64,000 nucleotides of DNA from Tupaia tana (Eukaryota > Chordata > Mammalia > Scandentia > Tupaiidae). Position 1 is the first letter of the stretch. Each line of letters begins with the position of its first letter. Shown piece by piece: positions 43,539 through 55,210 of the stretch. The DNA lies in the NCBI GenBank assembly GCA_026018925.1, contig JAKSZU010000002.1:153876540-153940539 (forward strand), given 5' to 3'. A model generated the notes under the pieces. It was not told where the DNA came from and made no database searches. It was given only the letters and a program-made list of their open reading frames with translations. The translations under genes and the position numbers were made by a program.

Positions 43539-45749
43539 GTAAGCCATAGTGAACCGACAGGTCATTTACCAATAGAGGGGTTAGCCTAGATGTCACGCGA
43601 GAACTAGCCGGTGTCGGCCAGATGCGTTACTTTTACCTACAGTGTCTTGAACAAATTGCAGTTTCCGAACAGCAGCTTCCTTCCTACTCAGACTGACACA
43701 AACTGAAAGGACTCCGACTATCATCCGTGCATGCTTTTTCCCCCGAATATATATATTTTAAACAAAACCAAAAAATCAAATAATTTAATGTCAGGCTATT
43801 AAAAGATGACACAAACATTGACCTAGAATCAAGTTTCTATCATTACGACTAACAAATTAACCAAATTTATAGAATAGGCATTACACGCAGTGACAGAGGA
43901 AATGACTGCCCCAAACATATATTGACTTTTGGTTTTTAATTATTCAATTCTAGATTTTAAAATATGTCCAACCTGATAACGTTATTTCTTCGATCATTTG
44001 CTCTGAGTTTTCATCAGCCTTCTTGTACACCATAGAATATCCATCGTCTGCCGTGTCACACAGTGATCAATTCACAACAGCCCACAGTAAGCACGAACTG
44101 GCTTCAGGCCATAATTATAAAATTCAGAAATCACCAAGCCATTTATCCAGGTGGCCTCTCTCCTCTTGATAAATGTAATGAGTGAAGTGTTGAAAGGAAG
44201 CAAGTCACTCTTCTAGGTCTCTGGAAGGCACCTAGTCTTGGGGACATTACTGTCTTGAGGACAGGAATATTTCTGGGACAGAGAATGAGGACTGAACTGG
44301 CACCCATGGGATCAAGGGCCAGGCCAAATTTGGGGCCTCATCATCTCTTCCATCCTGTTGGTTGAAACAGAAGAGAAAGGTATTTTGAAATATGTTCAGA
44401 AGATAAGCTGTAACAGAATTTTCCATAAAATAGGGCAGATTCAGCTACACGTATCAAATTAGGAACCAAAAAGAGTGTCCACATGGAAAGTGGTAACTGA
44501 CTCATGTGAAAAAGAGAGACTTGTCTTGATGATTGAACCCTGGGTGACTGAGAGGCCTAACGCTTCTAAGGCCTACTAAATTTGTAAGTATTAACTGGAT
44601 GGTTTAGAGTAAGTGAGCCCCATGCATTATACCTAGCCTTTGATTAACAGAGGTGCCTTTATCAGACTCTACTCATTTATGCAAATACCTTAAGGAAATA
44701 AGCAGGTTATAAAATGCCATTGACTTGTTATGCTTGGATCCTACACACATATCGAAAGGAGTCTGATGCATTTAGATATTTGTTTTATCACAGGAAGTAT
44801 TAAATCAATTTTCTTTCCCAAACATTTTATATATGCTTAATGAATGTATCCACTTGTGAAGATTTGGGCAAAATTGTAAGATGTGAGTTGTAAACAGAGA
44901 TATTTCCCCCAGTAGTTTTTATTTCCAAAGAAAATGTCCCATTAGATCTAATTTGGTCTCTTGTTTTCTAGTTAACTCAGCAAAGCAAAAGAAATATTTT
45001 TAGAGCTATTCCAAATTCAGGTCAAGTTTAGTTCTTAGCACATAATGCATTTGCCTCTGCTGAACGTTTTACATTATATCCAGTTGTCCTTATGAAAACA
45101 AGATCCTTATGAGGTTGAAGATAGGACAGTTAAAGAGATAAACTGGTTTGAAGAGGCCCTGATTTTTTTTCTTAAAATATTAGCAACAATCGTTCACAGC
45201 ATTTTAATTTTGTAACTTGAGAAAATACTTTGGCTTATACCTTTTCCTATCCAATGTCCATGAAAACTTATTTGATACAGTTGTAGGAATATCATTATAA
45301 ATTCCTCTTTACCTACTTATTGTTCTAAGTCAAATTCTGACCCTATTATGTTGATTAAATCTGTAACGCTTTTAGCAATAACTGTTAAACCTTTGAATTA
45401 CTACCGTATCATGCTGCTAGCTTAGGAGGTATCATTGCGTTTTGGCAGAAAGGTGTCCAAACTGTCTAAAGAAATACCACATTAGCTGCACCTGTGACTC
45501 GCTACACATGGTCTGATTAACTCTAATGTCTGCAAAGCCACATTTATTAAAAGTATTATGCTGCTTTAGATTGTGACTTTTTCTCTAAAGTTGGAGCTAC
45601 ATGTGTTAACTGTCAGTATTTAGATGAAACCACACTAACAACTTTTCTTTGCTGTGCTATCTAATGCTTACTGACCTGTTGTCCTTTCTTTGTGAACCTT
45701 TTAACTTCTCCGAATGTCTCTCTTCTGCCACGCTGCTCTGGATTAAAAG
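43539..45749. other. SINE-free intron before the neuronal exon
   Basis: About 2.2 kb without any SINE, MITE or MIR that I recognise, in contrast to other introns. It has a CArG-like box at 44324-44333. Nothing else assigned. Confidence 0.6.
44324..44333. promoter_or_regulatory. Consensus CArG box (possible SRF site)
   Basis: CCAAATTTGG fits the palindromic CC(A/T)6GG consensus exactly. Single 10-bp match, so it may be chance, but SORBS2 is expressed in muscle and it sits in a repeat-free stretch. Confidence 0.3.
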
Positions 45750-47333
45750 GTGGGGATGACAGCAAAGTGTGTCCATCCCTTTGCAGTTACTCAGGGCTCA
45801 ACGGCAACCCCTCCCGTGAGTTAGATTACTGTAGCCCTTATAGACAGCACTTGGACGTCCCACGGGACTCACAGAGAGCCATTACTTTCAAAAATGGCTG
45901 GCAAATGGCCCGGCAAAATGCAGAGATCTGGAGCAGTACTGAAGAAACAGTCTCCCCCAAAATCAAATCCCGTAGCTGTGATGACCTGCTCAATGATGAC
46001 TGCGATAGCCTCCCTGACCAGAAAACCAAGTCAGAAAGCATGGGCTCTCTGTTGTGTGAAGAGGATGCTATAGAGAGCTGTCCCATCGGGTGGGCTTCCC
46101 CCTACATCCAGGAAGTTCGTGGCAATGGCAGATCCAGGCTCAGACACAGGTCCGCCCACAATGCCCCTGGCTTCCTAAAAATGTACAAGAAAATGCACCG
46201 CATTAACCGCAAGGATTTGATGAATTCAGAAGTGATTTGCTCCGTAAAGTCGAGAATTCTGCAATACGAAAAGGAGCAGCAACACAAGGGCCTATTCCAG
46301 GGATGGAGCCAGTCCTCCACAGAGGAGGTGCCCAGGGATATGGTCCCCACCCGCATTTCTGAATTTGAAAAGTTGATCCAGAAGTCAAAATCCATGCCCA
46401 ATTTAGGGGATGAAATGTTATCTCCTATGACCCTGGAACCGCAACAAAATGGCTTATGTCCCAAGAGGCGATTTTCCATCGAGTCTTTGTTGGAGGAAGA
46501 AAATCAAAGTAGACACCCTTCTCAGGTACAACGAAGCTACAAGTCTAAGGCCCTGGTGCCGATTCACATCGAAGTCACCAGTGAGGAGCACCCGAGAACT
46601 CACGTGGAATTTTCCGATAGTGACCAAGATGGAGTCGTGTCTGACCACAGTGACTACATTCATGTAGAGGGGTCGTCCTTCTGTAGCGAAAGTGATTTCG
46701 ATCACTTTTCCTTCACATCTTCCGAAAGTTTTTATGGATCCAGCCACCACCACCATCATCACCACCACCACCACCACCGGCACCTCATCAGTTCCTGCAA
46801 AGGCAGATGCCCGGCCTCTTATACTCGATTTACCACAATGTTAAAACACGAGAGAGCTAGGCATGAAAATACCGAAGAGCCTCGGAGACAAGAATTGGAC
46901 CCTGGCCTTTCTAAACTTGCATTTCTAGTCAGTCCTGTGCCTTTCCGGAGGAAAAAAAATTCAACTCCCAAAAAACACACTGAAAAGGCAAAATGTAAGA
47001 CATCTGTATTTGAGGCTCTGGATTCTGCCCTTAAAGACATCTGCGATCAAATTAAAGCTGAAAAGAGAAGAGGAAGTTTGCCAGACAACAGTATCTTGCA
47101 CCGTCTTATCAGTGAGCTGCTGCCAGATATTCCTGAAAGGAATTCATCACTCAACGCTCTAAAAAGGAGTCCCATGCACCAGCCTTTCCACCCACTGCCT
47201 CAAGATGGTGCTATTCATTGTCCCTTGTACCAGAATGATTGTGGGAGAATGCCTCACAGTGCCTCTTTCCAAGATATGGACACAACCAACAACAACTACC
47301 ACCAAGACCATGACAGTGCTCTGGGGCTCCAAG
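45750..47333 (+). CDS. SORBS2: SORBS2 large neuronal exon (nArgBP2-specific)
   Basis: 1,584 nt, open throughout, encoding the nArgBP2 insert: (G)[20 protein letters not shown] at the start, [35 protein letters not shown], a polyhistidine run of 11 (46745-46777), a C-x3-C-x12-H-x4-H finger-like motif (46796-46864), [20 protein letters not shown] and [12 protein letters not shown], ending DSALGLQ(D). nArgBP2 is enriched in neurons and binds SAPAP/PSD-95 scaffolds and WAVE/PAK regulators (family knowledge). Phase 1 in and out, so skipping is frame-neutral. The acceptor ATTAAAAG has a purine-rich last stretch and the donor GTGGAC is weak, both consistent with regulated inclusion. Reading past the donor stays open to a stop at 47414. 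Confidence 0.97.
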
Positions 47334-48344
47334 GTGGACAAACTTTCCTTTCTTTTTCCTTGTGGTTCAGATACTCACCCTCCAGCTCTTTCATTTTCCA
47401 TTCGCCCATCTCATAATTCCTGAGCTGTGAGGCCACCTGTCATCATTATGTGTTGAGAAGCAAGTACCTGTGGTGTAAATGTGAATATCTTTCATTTGCC
47501 CATTTGATATTTGGACTTGATGTATGGCTTAAAGTGATGCTCAATTCACAAAAATTAACTCGTTCAAAAGCAAAAGGGAAAAACATTTGGAGTCTAATGT
47601 TAGAGTTGAAACAACTGTTATGTGGAGACAACAAATTAAACAATTTTCCAAATTAAAAAGAATATTGCAAAACAGAAACTACTACTGAATAGTATCCTTA
47701 AGAACTTTTCATTGTAAAATGAATCAAAACCAATAGTTTTAACAATTAGCCTTTTATTTTTATATTAACTTAAAAACTTTATAGTCTTTCACGCAACAAA
47801 TAATTTGCTCACATCCTATATAGAAAATACTAGACTAAAACACTCAGGAAGAAAAATGAAAATATATGATTAGAAATTGATGGCTATTTGAAGAAATTAG
47901 AATTTGTTTAATAACTTTCTCCACTTAAAGGACAAAATGGGGATGAAATTTTTGTGAAATGTGTCTTTAAGCTGTATATATGAGAGTCTCATTTCTATCA
48001 CTCAGTGTGCTCATTTTCTTTTAGTTCCATTACTTAATTTGCTTATTTTCTGTTTCTGCTAAAACAATCTTATACTGAAATTTAAATTAGACTATTCAGA
48101 TTTAAATTACACTCAACTCGGTTTCATAGATAACTTCAAAGTGGCAATACAAGCACAAATAGCAACACAAATATGGGGTCATTATTTTGAGGTTCTTATA
48201 CCTTGAAAGCACATGCTGTTTTAATAATTGTATCACATTCATTTCATTAATCCTCAAAGTGCACCCGTTTACTATCTAAATTTTAAGAAGCTGAAATGAA
48301 CATTCCAGGCTAAAACATGTATCATCAACAGAGAATCTTCTATC

Positions 48345-48508
48345 CACCATACACTACTTTACATGTGTTATCTAGTTAAAACTAACATAAACCTATGGAA
48401 TGGGCATTACTGTCAGCAATGTTTTACAACTGAAGCCCAGAGAGGGCAAGAAATTTGCCCAAGGCCACACAGATAGTAGGTATCAGAAAGGTGTTTCAAG
48501 CCCCTAAT
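48345..48508 (-). mobile_element. MIR, inverted
   Basis: TGTTATCTAGTTAAAACTAAC, TTTTACAACTGAAGCCCAGA, GAGGGCAAGAAATTTGCCC and AAGGCCACACAGATAGTAGG are the inverted MIR core. Confidence 0.85.
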
Positions 48509-48696
48509 AATTCAGAATTTGTAGTATAAAATATAATCTCTATAGATGAAAAAAAGACATAATTCAAATTTCACCTTAGTATAATTTATATGATTCAAGT
48601 GTTCATTATAATTGCACAAATTTTCTTATTTTATTAGCATTGATATTTTATATCATTATACTGTACAGCATGCTTTAAAAACAAATTTGAATTTTT

Positions 48697-48945
48697 TTTG
48701 AGAGGTTTTTGCTATAGGGTGCGTGCGCTCGCCAGACAGAGAGAGACAGAGAGACAGAAAGCGAGAAATCACCCCCCAGGGGGGATGGCCACGCCGCAAT
48801 CCCCTCTCCTCCATTCTCCTCTCGGGATCTTGGGCACACACACACACGTGCTCAGCCTGAGTTTAAGCCACTGGGTCTGGGACTCGAACTGCGGTCAACT
48901 ACATGGGAGTCCAGCAACATAGCCATTATGCTAACTGCTGGTCCC
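48697..48945 (-). mobile_element. Young tRNA-derived SINE, type A, inverted
   Basis: Complete CpG-rich copy. ACAAATTTGAATTTTT at 48681-48696 and ACAAAATTGAATTTTT at 48946-48961 flank it. Confidence 0.94.
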
Positions 48946-50534
48946 ACAAAATTGAATTTTTTAATTAACTACTACAACTGGAAATTTTTACTGATTGAGA
49001 CAGGTCAGGATCTGATTTTTTAATAAATTAGTTACCATCTCCAATCTGTCAATTTTCAATATAATCATCTCCCAATTTTATGTGTAGATAGAATACATTA
49101 TTGAAACATGATTTAAGAAGGTTTAGAAATGTATTTAAAGGATATTTTGCTCTTAATAAGATATTTATTTTCTAATCGTGTTTAGCCCAAGTGAAAAATA
49201 GTTTATATTCCATGGGTTAGTAAAAGTAATTTAAAATTATGATCATTTTGAGAACCCTACAATCATAAAAATATATTAACTTAGAATTAAAGATATATTG
49301 CACATAATCCTCAAGCATGCATGAAAATAAATGATTAATTTACCCAAAATGTTTGTGACCATGTTATCTTCTTAAACTTTGGAATTCTTTAACACAGAGA
49401 GTGTTGAATTCACAGAGAGTCAGGTACTTATCCTTCTATGTCCTGAACTGATCCCCTTTCTGCTGTAGACAGGTTATTTTTCCTTACAGTTAAAATAGTC
49501 AGAGTCTTTAAGCAATCTTTTCTTTTAGTGTATCAGCAATTTAAATTCCTCCACAGACAGATAAACTAAGTTGTCTTTTTGTTGTTGTTTTTCTTTTTTT
49601 TAATGCTTCTTGTATTCCAAGATCACTACAATTCCTAAAGGGATAAAATAATCAACAAATTTTGGCCAGGTTACCCTAGTAAAATCCTGCAACAGAGACT
49701 ACTAGGATACTTTTAACCTCTAATTATATTTCTACATATAAGTCACATACCAGTAAGATAGAAGATACGATTGAGAAATACTTGCAATCATAATTTTGTA
49801 ATGTAATTATTCATACTTTGCTTCAGGGTAATCAAAAACAATAACATTCCATAAGTAATTTGGCAATCAGTTTGATGTTTTCTAGTTTCTTAGAATAAAT
49901 GTTTTCTGATAAGGTAGTTTATCAGCTGTGTAGAGGGAAGGCCAGCAATAAAGGGAATGTTGAGGGGAGAAGACAGTTAGACAGACAGAGACAGAGGGAG
50001 AGAGAAGGGAACAGATGTGACATCGTCCTGCCTTCACCATACTTTCTTTGGTTTTATCTTTTTCTTTTTCATTACTACATTCTTCAATTGTTGTTTCACA
50101 AAAATGTTTTTGTCTGTACAAGTGGTTGCTATTTTCAAATTCCCCATCCTTTATAGCTCTTATAATAGTAATTAAAAATTAGAGGCAAACAGAATAGAAA
50201 TAGAATGTATTGAAATTTTGATATGAAAAATCCTTGTAACTATGAATTGTCTATACCTGGTACTGCAGTGTAAGTAATCAGCGAGGTAGCTATTACATTT
50301 ATATATATAATTATAATACTTCTGCAACCTTGGATATTTTTTCTATTTATGTGCTCTTATTTTTATGTTTCTTAGATCCCAATTTCATAATTCCCGATGA
50401 GTTTCATTCCCATTTTTTCAATAATGATGTCTCTCCAAATTTGGGAGGGAGAAATGACTGCTACTAGGGAAAAGGCTGAGCAAATTTGCTTTTGAGTGGA
50501 TACTTACTCTGACTGGCCCTCTCCTTTCCAATAG

Positions 50535-50623
50535 ACCGGGACTCCCCTAGAAGTTACTCGTCTACTTTGACTGACTTGGGGAGAAGTGCGCCAAGGGAAA
50601 GAAGAGGAACTCCAGAAAAAGAG
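50535..50623 (+). CDS. SORBS2: SORBS2 exon ([20 protein letters not shown] linker)
   Basis: Encodes (D)[20 protein letters not shown] then ERRGTPEKE, the linker before SH3-1. It differs from the remembered human sequence by single residues (Asp for Glu, Leu for Met). The acceptor is TTTCCAATAG and the donor GAG/GTAGCG. Phase 1 in, phase 0 out. Confidence 0.96.
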
Positions 50624-51950
50624 GTAGCGAGTGTATTGTCATTGCGGTCTTTTAAAGCAATATGTTTGACAGAGTACAAAATTGATGTCCAGAACTAATA
50701 AAGAACCCAGACTGAAACAGGAGAAACTAGAATTCGTTTTCTCTGGAGCGTGAGCATAGGACTTGAAGCGGGTAGCACTCTGACCCCAGCTCCAGCTCTC
50801 GGCTGCTTGTGGTTCAGTATGACAAGGAGGTCTCTCCAGTCTTCCGAACCCCCATGAATGTATCAAAAAGTCCTGAGTGGTGTCGCCTCATGGAGGAAGG
50901 ACATTCCCCCTGAACAGTTTCCCCTGGTCTAGGAGAAAGTCTTCAGACAACCATGTTGCAAATTAATACAGATTCTACATAAGCAACTTTTCCTGGCATA
51001 CATTTTTTGGAGAAGATCCCTGAAAAAAAGCTTTTTACCAGCCCCATTCTGGGTGGCACTGCCCCTGGAACTGCATACCCCTTGTCCATGGGCCTCAGCC
51101 TGAGCTGGCACTCTTGCTCAGTCCTAGAGCCATAAGGGTGTGATGGAAACTGAAAGCCGGCCTTGGACTGGCAGCCACTCCAGGTCAATCTTACAGGCGT
51201 CTGATGTACTCCAGTGCCCAAGAGTCCTGGTTTCCGGGTGTTCGCCAGCATCATAGGGAAAGAGAAGAGGGTGAGAGGTGGATTAATGGGAGGCTGGAAA
51301 GAAAGAAGTGGCATAGTTAACTATAACATTCTGGGCGTCCCAGATTGATGGCCACAGGCCACATCCCATTATGACTAAAAATCAAGCAGCTGATTGATAG
51401 TGTGCTAAAGCATACCCAAGCCCTCTGAAAAACGCAAGACGAATGTGCCTGTACTTTTGTCCACTGGCTAGTCTCCCAGTGATAATCGGCCTAATATTTC
51501 TTTGTCAATATGTAAATGACTCTTTAGTAAAAGGCATGGTGACTTCCTTCAACACTTCTGGTCCTTTGATTATGATTCAGCTGGTGTAGAGTCAAAACCC
51601 ACAGAACATACAGCAGCTAGTTCTCCACAATTACCCAGGAAAAGCCTCTGTCACAATTAAAATCACACCTGAGACACAATCCTCTTCCGGAGTTTTCTCC
51701 CCTACTGTGGCATTAAACTACTTTTGTTCCTCAGGTGAAATGTGATGAGAATAGGCCACCTGCTATGTCTGTTCTAGCTTAAATACCTAACCGCAGAACT
51801 AATTCATTTCATTTGAAAATTACATATTGTGTTTACATTTTATACAGTAATCATTTCTGGCAGTTTCCTTTTTCTTTCATGCATGTGGCATTGCTCTTTT
51901 ATAAGAAATCCAAAGTTCCGGTGGTGCTCATTTTTTACCCTCTTTTTCAG
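50624..51950. other. SINE-free intron
   Basis: About 1.3 kb without a recognised repeat. 50740-51300 is relatively GC-rich. Open frames on the - strand here have no recognisable domain. Confidence 0.5.
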
Positions 51951-51997
51951 AAATTGCCTGCAAAAGCTGTTTATGATTTTAAGGCTCAGACGTCGAA
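51951..51997 (+). CDS. SORBS2: SORBS2 small exon, start of SH3 domain 1
   Basis: 15 codons plus two bases: KLPAKAVYDFKAQTS(K), the first strand and ALYDF-type motif (AVYDF) of SH3-1. The acceptor is CTCTTTTTCAG and the donor CGAA/GTAAGT. Phase 0 in, phase 2 out. The domain continues 6.5 kb downstream at 58520. Confidence 0.97.
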
Positions 51998-52559
51998 GTA
52001 AGTAAGATAAGCTTTATCGTGTGATTTAAATTAGCTTTAAATACCTTAGTAATACGCAAAAGGATAAATACTGCAATGGGATGTGTTACAAATAAAGCCC
52101 AATTCCCAATTCGGCAATCCACTTTAATTCAAAGGTTCCCTCAGAATTTGTTGGGATGGAATCATTTTATTTCCACATTAATTTCACATTTTTTATAAAG
52201 TTCCCATCACAACATATATTATATATTCTTTTCAACTTTACATTTTTTCGTCTGTTAGATGTTTCTTCCCTTTGCACCTCACACCCACTCTCTACCACCC
52301 ACTCCCCTCACTGGGATAGGGTAATGTTATTTTCATTGACCAAGAAACACTGAATTCAAAATTATATTAAACATACTGGAGCACAATGACTTTAAGAAGA
52401 CAGGAAAAAAACAAAAAGAAATTAAAAATGCTTGTTTCTAGAACTTTTGTGTTGAGAATGAATTAAAGTTCTACAGAATAGTTAACCCTAGTTGGGAGAA
52501 TTTGGTAACATTTATTTATCCAATTGTATCAAGGGTAGTTGGTGGGATTGATGACTAAC

Positions 52560-52632
52560 ACTGTGTACAAAGATTCCTGGGCTAAAAGAGGAGGATCCTA
52601 AAATAGTGAGACCCTATCTTAAAAAAAGAGAA
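52560..52632 (+). mobile_element. Fragment of 7SL-like SINE
   Basis: TTCCTGGGCTAAAAGAGGAGG, GATCCTAAAATAGTGAGACC and CTATCTT before an A-rich tail match the end of the composite SINE at 36797. Confidence 0.5.
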
Positions 52633-52733
52633 AGAAAAAAAAAAAGAGAAAGAAAGAAAGAAAGAAAGAAGGAGGGAGGGAGGGAGGGAAGGAAGGAAGG
52701 AAAGAAGGAAGGAAGGAAGGAAGGAAAAGAAAC
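52620..52733 (+). repeat. Polypurine tract, (GAAA)n to (GGAA)n
   Basis: About 110 nt of almost pure purine: A-rich, then GAAA repeats, GGAG repeats, GGAA repeats. It grows out of the tail of the 7SL-like SINE. Confidence 0.95.
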
Positions 52734-53031
52734 TTTGGTCTCCATTAGAATTAAAATATTGAATTTATTGTAAATGTCCACTAAATGATACTGTGCTATT
52801 TAAATTGAATATATATAATAACTAAAATAGTGTATTCACACAAATGCATAGACTATGAATTCATTGTTCAGAAGCCACCTCTAGCAGAAGACATGTAAAA
52901 TCACCCAGAACTTGGTGCTGAGAGAGGGGAAAACTAAATAAGGAAAAGGCTGTTTAGAAATGTACCTGTTAAACATGGCTTAAATCCAGCATCAAATATA
53001 AAATCTTGAAACAAAGTTTATACCTTCTTTT

Positions 53032-53297
53032 TTTTTTTCCTTTTGAGAGGTTTTTGCTATAGGGCATGTGCACTCCCCAGAAAGACAGAGAGAGAGGGAC
53101 AGAAAGTGAGTAATCACCCCCCAGAGGGGATGGCCACGCCACAATCCCTTCTCCATTCTCCTGCCTGGATCTTGGGCACTCACACACACACACACACACA
53201 CACCCAGCATAAGTTTAAGCTACCAGGTCTGGGACTCGAACTGCAGTCAACTACATGGGAGTCCAGCAATATAGTCATTACACCAACTGCTGGTCCC
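53032..53297 (-). mobile_element. tRNA-derived SINE, type A, inverted
   Basis: Complete copy with a (CA)n insertion at about 53178-53202. AAGTTTATACCTTCTTTT (53014) and AAGCTTATACGTTCTTTT (53298) flank it. Confidence 0.92.
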
Positions 53298-53527
53298 AAG
53301 CTTATACGTTCTTTTTGATCAGCTTAGCAGCATCTGCTTTGTGTCTACTGCACTCTGTCCCTATTACTGCTCTGTGGACTTGGTGTGACAATCTGTACTA
53401 CGCATTTCTGTTTTATAAAATAATGACACAGCACATGTACACTTAATTTCTTTGTGACCAGCAACCTAAAGCTTCCCTAAATATATAAAACTGTGAGGAC
53501 GGCAGGGTGTATAATGCAGTAAGGGTG

Positions 53528-53796
53528 TGGGCCAGCAGGTGGTGTGGTGGTTAGGGTGCTGGAACGCACTCTGGGTTCAAGTCCCGGACTCAGTGGCCTA
53601 AAAATCATGTCAGGTATGTGTGCATGTGTGCCCAAAATATCAGGAGGAGAATGGAGGAGAAGGGATTGTGATGTGGCTATCCCCACCCACCTCCCAGGGT
53701 GGTGATTTCTCACTTTCCCTCTGTTTTTCTCTCTCTCCAGCAAGCACATGTGCCTTATGGAAAAAATATAAATATAAATATAAATATAAATAATAC
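53528..53796 (+). mobile_element. tRNA-derived SINE with (AAATAT)n tail
   Basis: Head GGGCCAGCAGGTGGTGTGG, core AGGAGGAGAATGGAGGAG, then GCACATGTGCCTTATGG and repeated AATATA in the tail. Confidence 0.85.
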
Positions 53797-53805
53797 ATAT
53801 ACACT

Positions 53806-54039
53806 TGGGACCAACAGATGGCTTAATGATTATATTGCTGACTCCCACATGCCTAACTGCAGTTCAAGTCCTGGACCCAGCAGCTTAAAACTCAAGCTAA
53901 GCACGTGTGCGTGTGTGCCTAAAATCTCAAGAGGAGAATGACCATCCCCCCAGGGTGATTTCTCACTTCTATCTCTCTGTCTCTGTCTCTCTGGACAGTG
54001 CAAATGCCCTACAGCAAAAAACTCCCTCTCAAAAAATGA
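53806..54039 (+). mobile_element. tRNA-derived SINE, type A, with core deletion
   Basis: Head GGGACCAACAGATGGCTTAA. Between AGAGGAGAATG and ACCATCCCCCC about 25 bp of the usual core are missing. Ends GCCCTACAGC and an A run. Confidence 0.82.
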
Positions 54040-54055
54040 CATAAACACATACATA

Positions 54056-54062
54056 TTCTCTC

Positions 54063-54119
<57 letters not shown>
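54056..54119 (+). repeat. (CT)n microsatellite
   Basis: About 30 near-perfect CT units. Confidence 0.95.
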
Positions 54120-54123
<4 letters not shown>

Positions 54124-54152
54124 ACATGTATATAAACAGAGAAAAAGGGTGA

Positions 54153-54370
54153 GTCCAGCCTTTGGCAGTAATGGCATCCCAAACTGCAGATTGGAAGCCA
54201 CATACTAACCGCAGGTCAAGTCCCTGGACTGGTCAGCCTGAAAACTCACTGAGCACGTGAATAAAGCCCAGGATCCTTGCAGGCTGGAGGACTGGAGGGA
54301 GGGGATGGAGGCATGACTGAGCCCTGTGGAGGGTGCCTTTCTCTCTTGTACACACACATACATTCTATCA
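54153..54370 (+). mobile_element. SINE, type C
   Basis: GTCCAGCCTTTGGCAGTAATGG, GGTCAAGTCCCTGG, CACTGAGCACGTGAATAAAGCC and a short CT-rich end. Diverged. Confidence 0.5.
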
Positions 54371-54388
54371 TGGATTTTTTAAATATTT

Positions 54389-54592
54389 GGGCCAGGCGAT
54401 ACCATGGAGGTTAAGGCAGCTGGCTCCCACATGGTCAGCTGTGCATTTCAACTCCCAGACCTGGCAGCATGCATGCCCAAAGTCCTGAGAGGAGAACGAA
54501 CAAAGGCCACCTTCCCCTGGAGTGGGGGTGATTTTTCACTTCCTCTCTCTCTCTCTTTCTCTCTCTCTGAAGTGTTCACACGCCCTATAGCA

Positions 54593-54597
<5 letters not shown>
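54389..54597 (+). mobile_element. tRNA-derived SINE
   Basis: Head GGGCCAGGCGATACCATGGAGG, CCACATGGTCAGCTGTGC, CT-rich middle, CACACGCCCTATAGCAAA. The A tail has turned into an AT/CA microsatellite. Confidence 0.78.
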
Positions 54598-54643
<46 letters not shown>

Positions 54644-54660
54644 TATATATATATATGTGT
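54597..54660 (+). repeat. (TA)n(CA)n(TA)n compound microsatellite
   Basis: Fourteen or so TA units, eight CA units, then TA units again, ending in GTGT. Self-complementary in part. Confidence 0.95.
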
Positions 54661-55210
54661 AAAATATTTAAAATAGAGTATCTGCTCAGAGCTTACAAGG
54701 TATTTTAAGAAGTCCACTGAAAAACAAGTTTCAAAAAAGAAGACAACACGCGATGCGGAGGGTAGGTGCTTGGGGGCTTGGATTCTGTCACTGGATTTTG
54801 TATGCACCAAGCGCGAAGTCCCTCACCCTCCTCCAAGAACCTCCAGTGAGCTGAGTTCAAGGAAACTCACCCCCAACAGGCTGCCTGTGGGAGTGGAACT
54901 AGAACCGTCTTTGTCAAGGGTTGTTGGTGCCGCCCCCACCTTTCACCCAGGTCATGACTAAACTGACAGAACCCGATTACATAAGCCTTTAGAGAAGCTG
55001 ATTAAATACCATGCACAGAAACCATCTCCTAATTTGGGGGTGAAAATGCTTCTCTCATCCCATAAGTAAATTGATCTTATTGCAGTTTGACCACTTTCTT
55101 CCTGTCCTCTTCTCAGGGTAAAACGCAGTCATTCATCATCCCCAGTGTAGGTATATATTTGACACAAAGCTCAGAATGAAAGACAACTTCTGCAGTTTTA
55201 AAGGCTCATA

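Larger units (their letters stand above)
47334..50534. other. Intron after the neuronal exon
   Basis: Sparse in repeats: one inverted MIR and one SINE. 47420-48340 and 48970-50530 are AT-rich and show no exon or repeat that I recognise. Confidence 0.6.

Noticed and set aside
45692-45749. In-frame ATG and codons before the neuronal exon as a true start
   Set aside because: The match to SORBS2 begins exactly after AAAAG at 45749 and the previous exon supplies the missing base of the Gly codon. The upstream codons are intron.
47334-47416. Extra 27 codons to the stop at 47414 as normal C-terminus
   Set aside because: Family sequence continues in the exon at 50535 in the right phase. The extension would only appear with intron retention.
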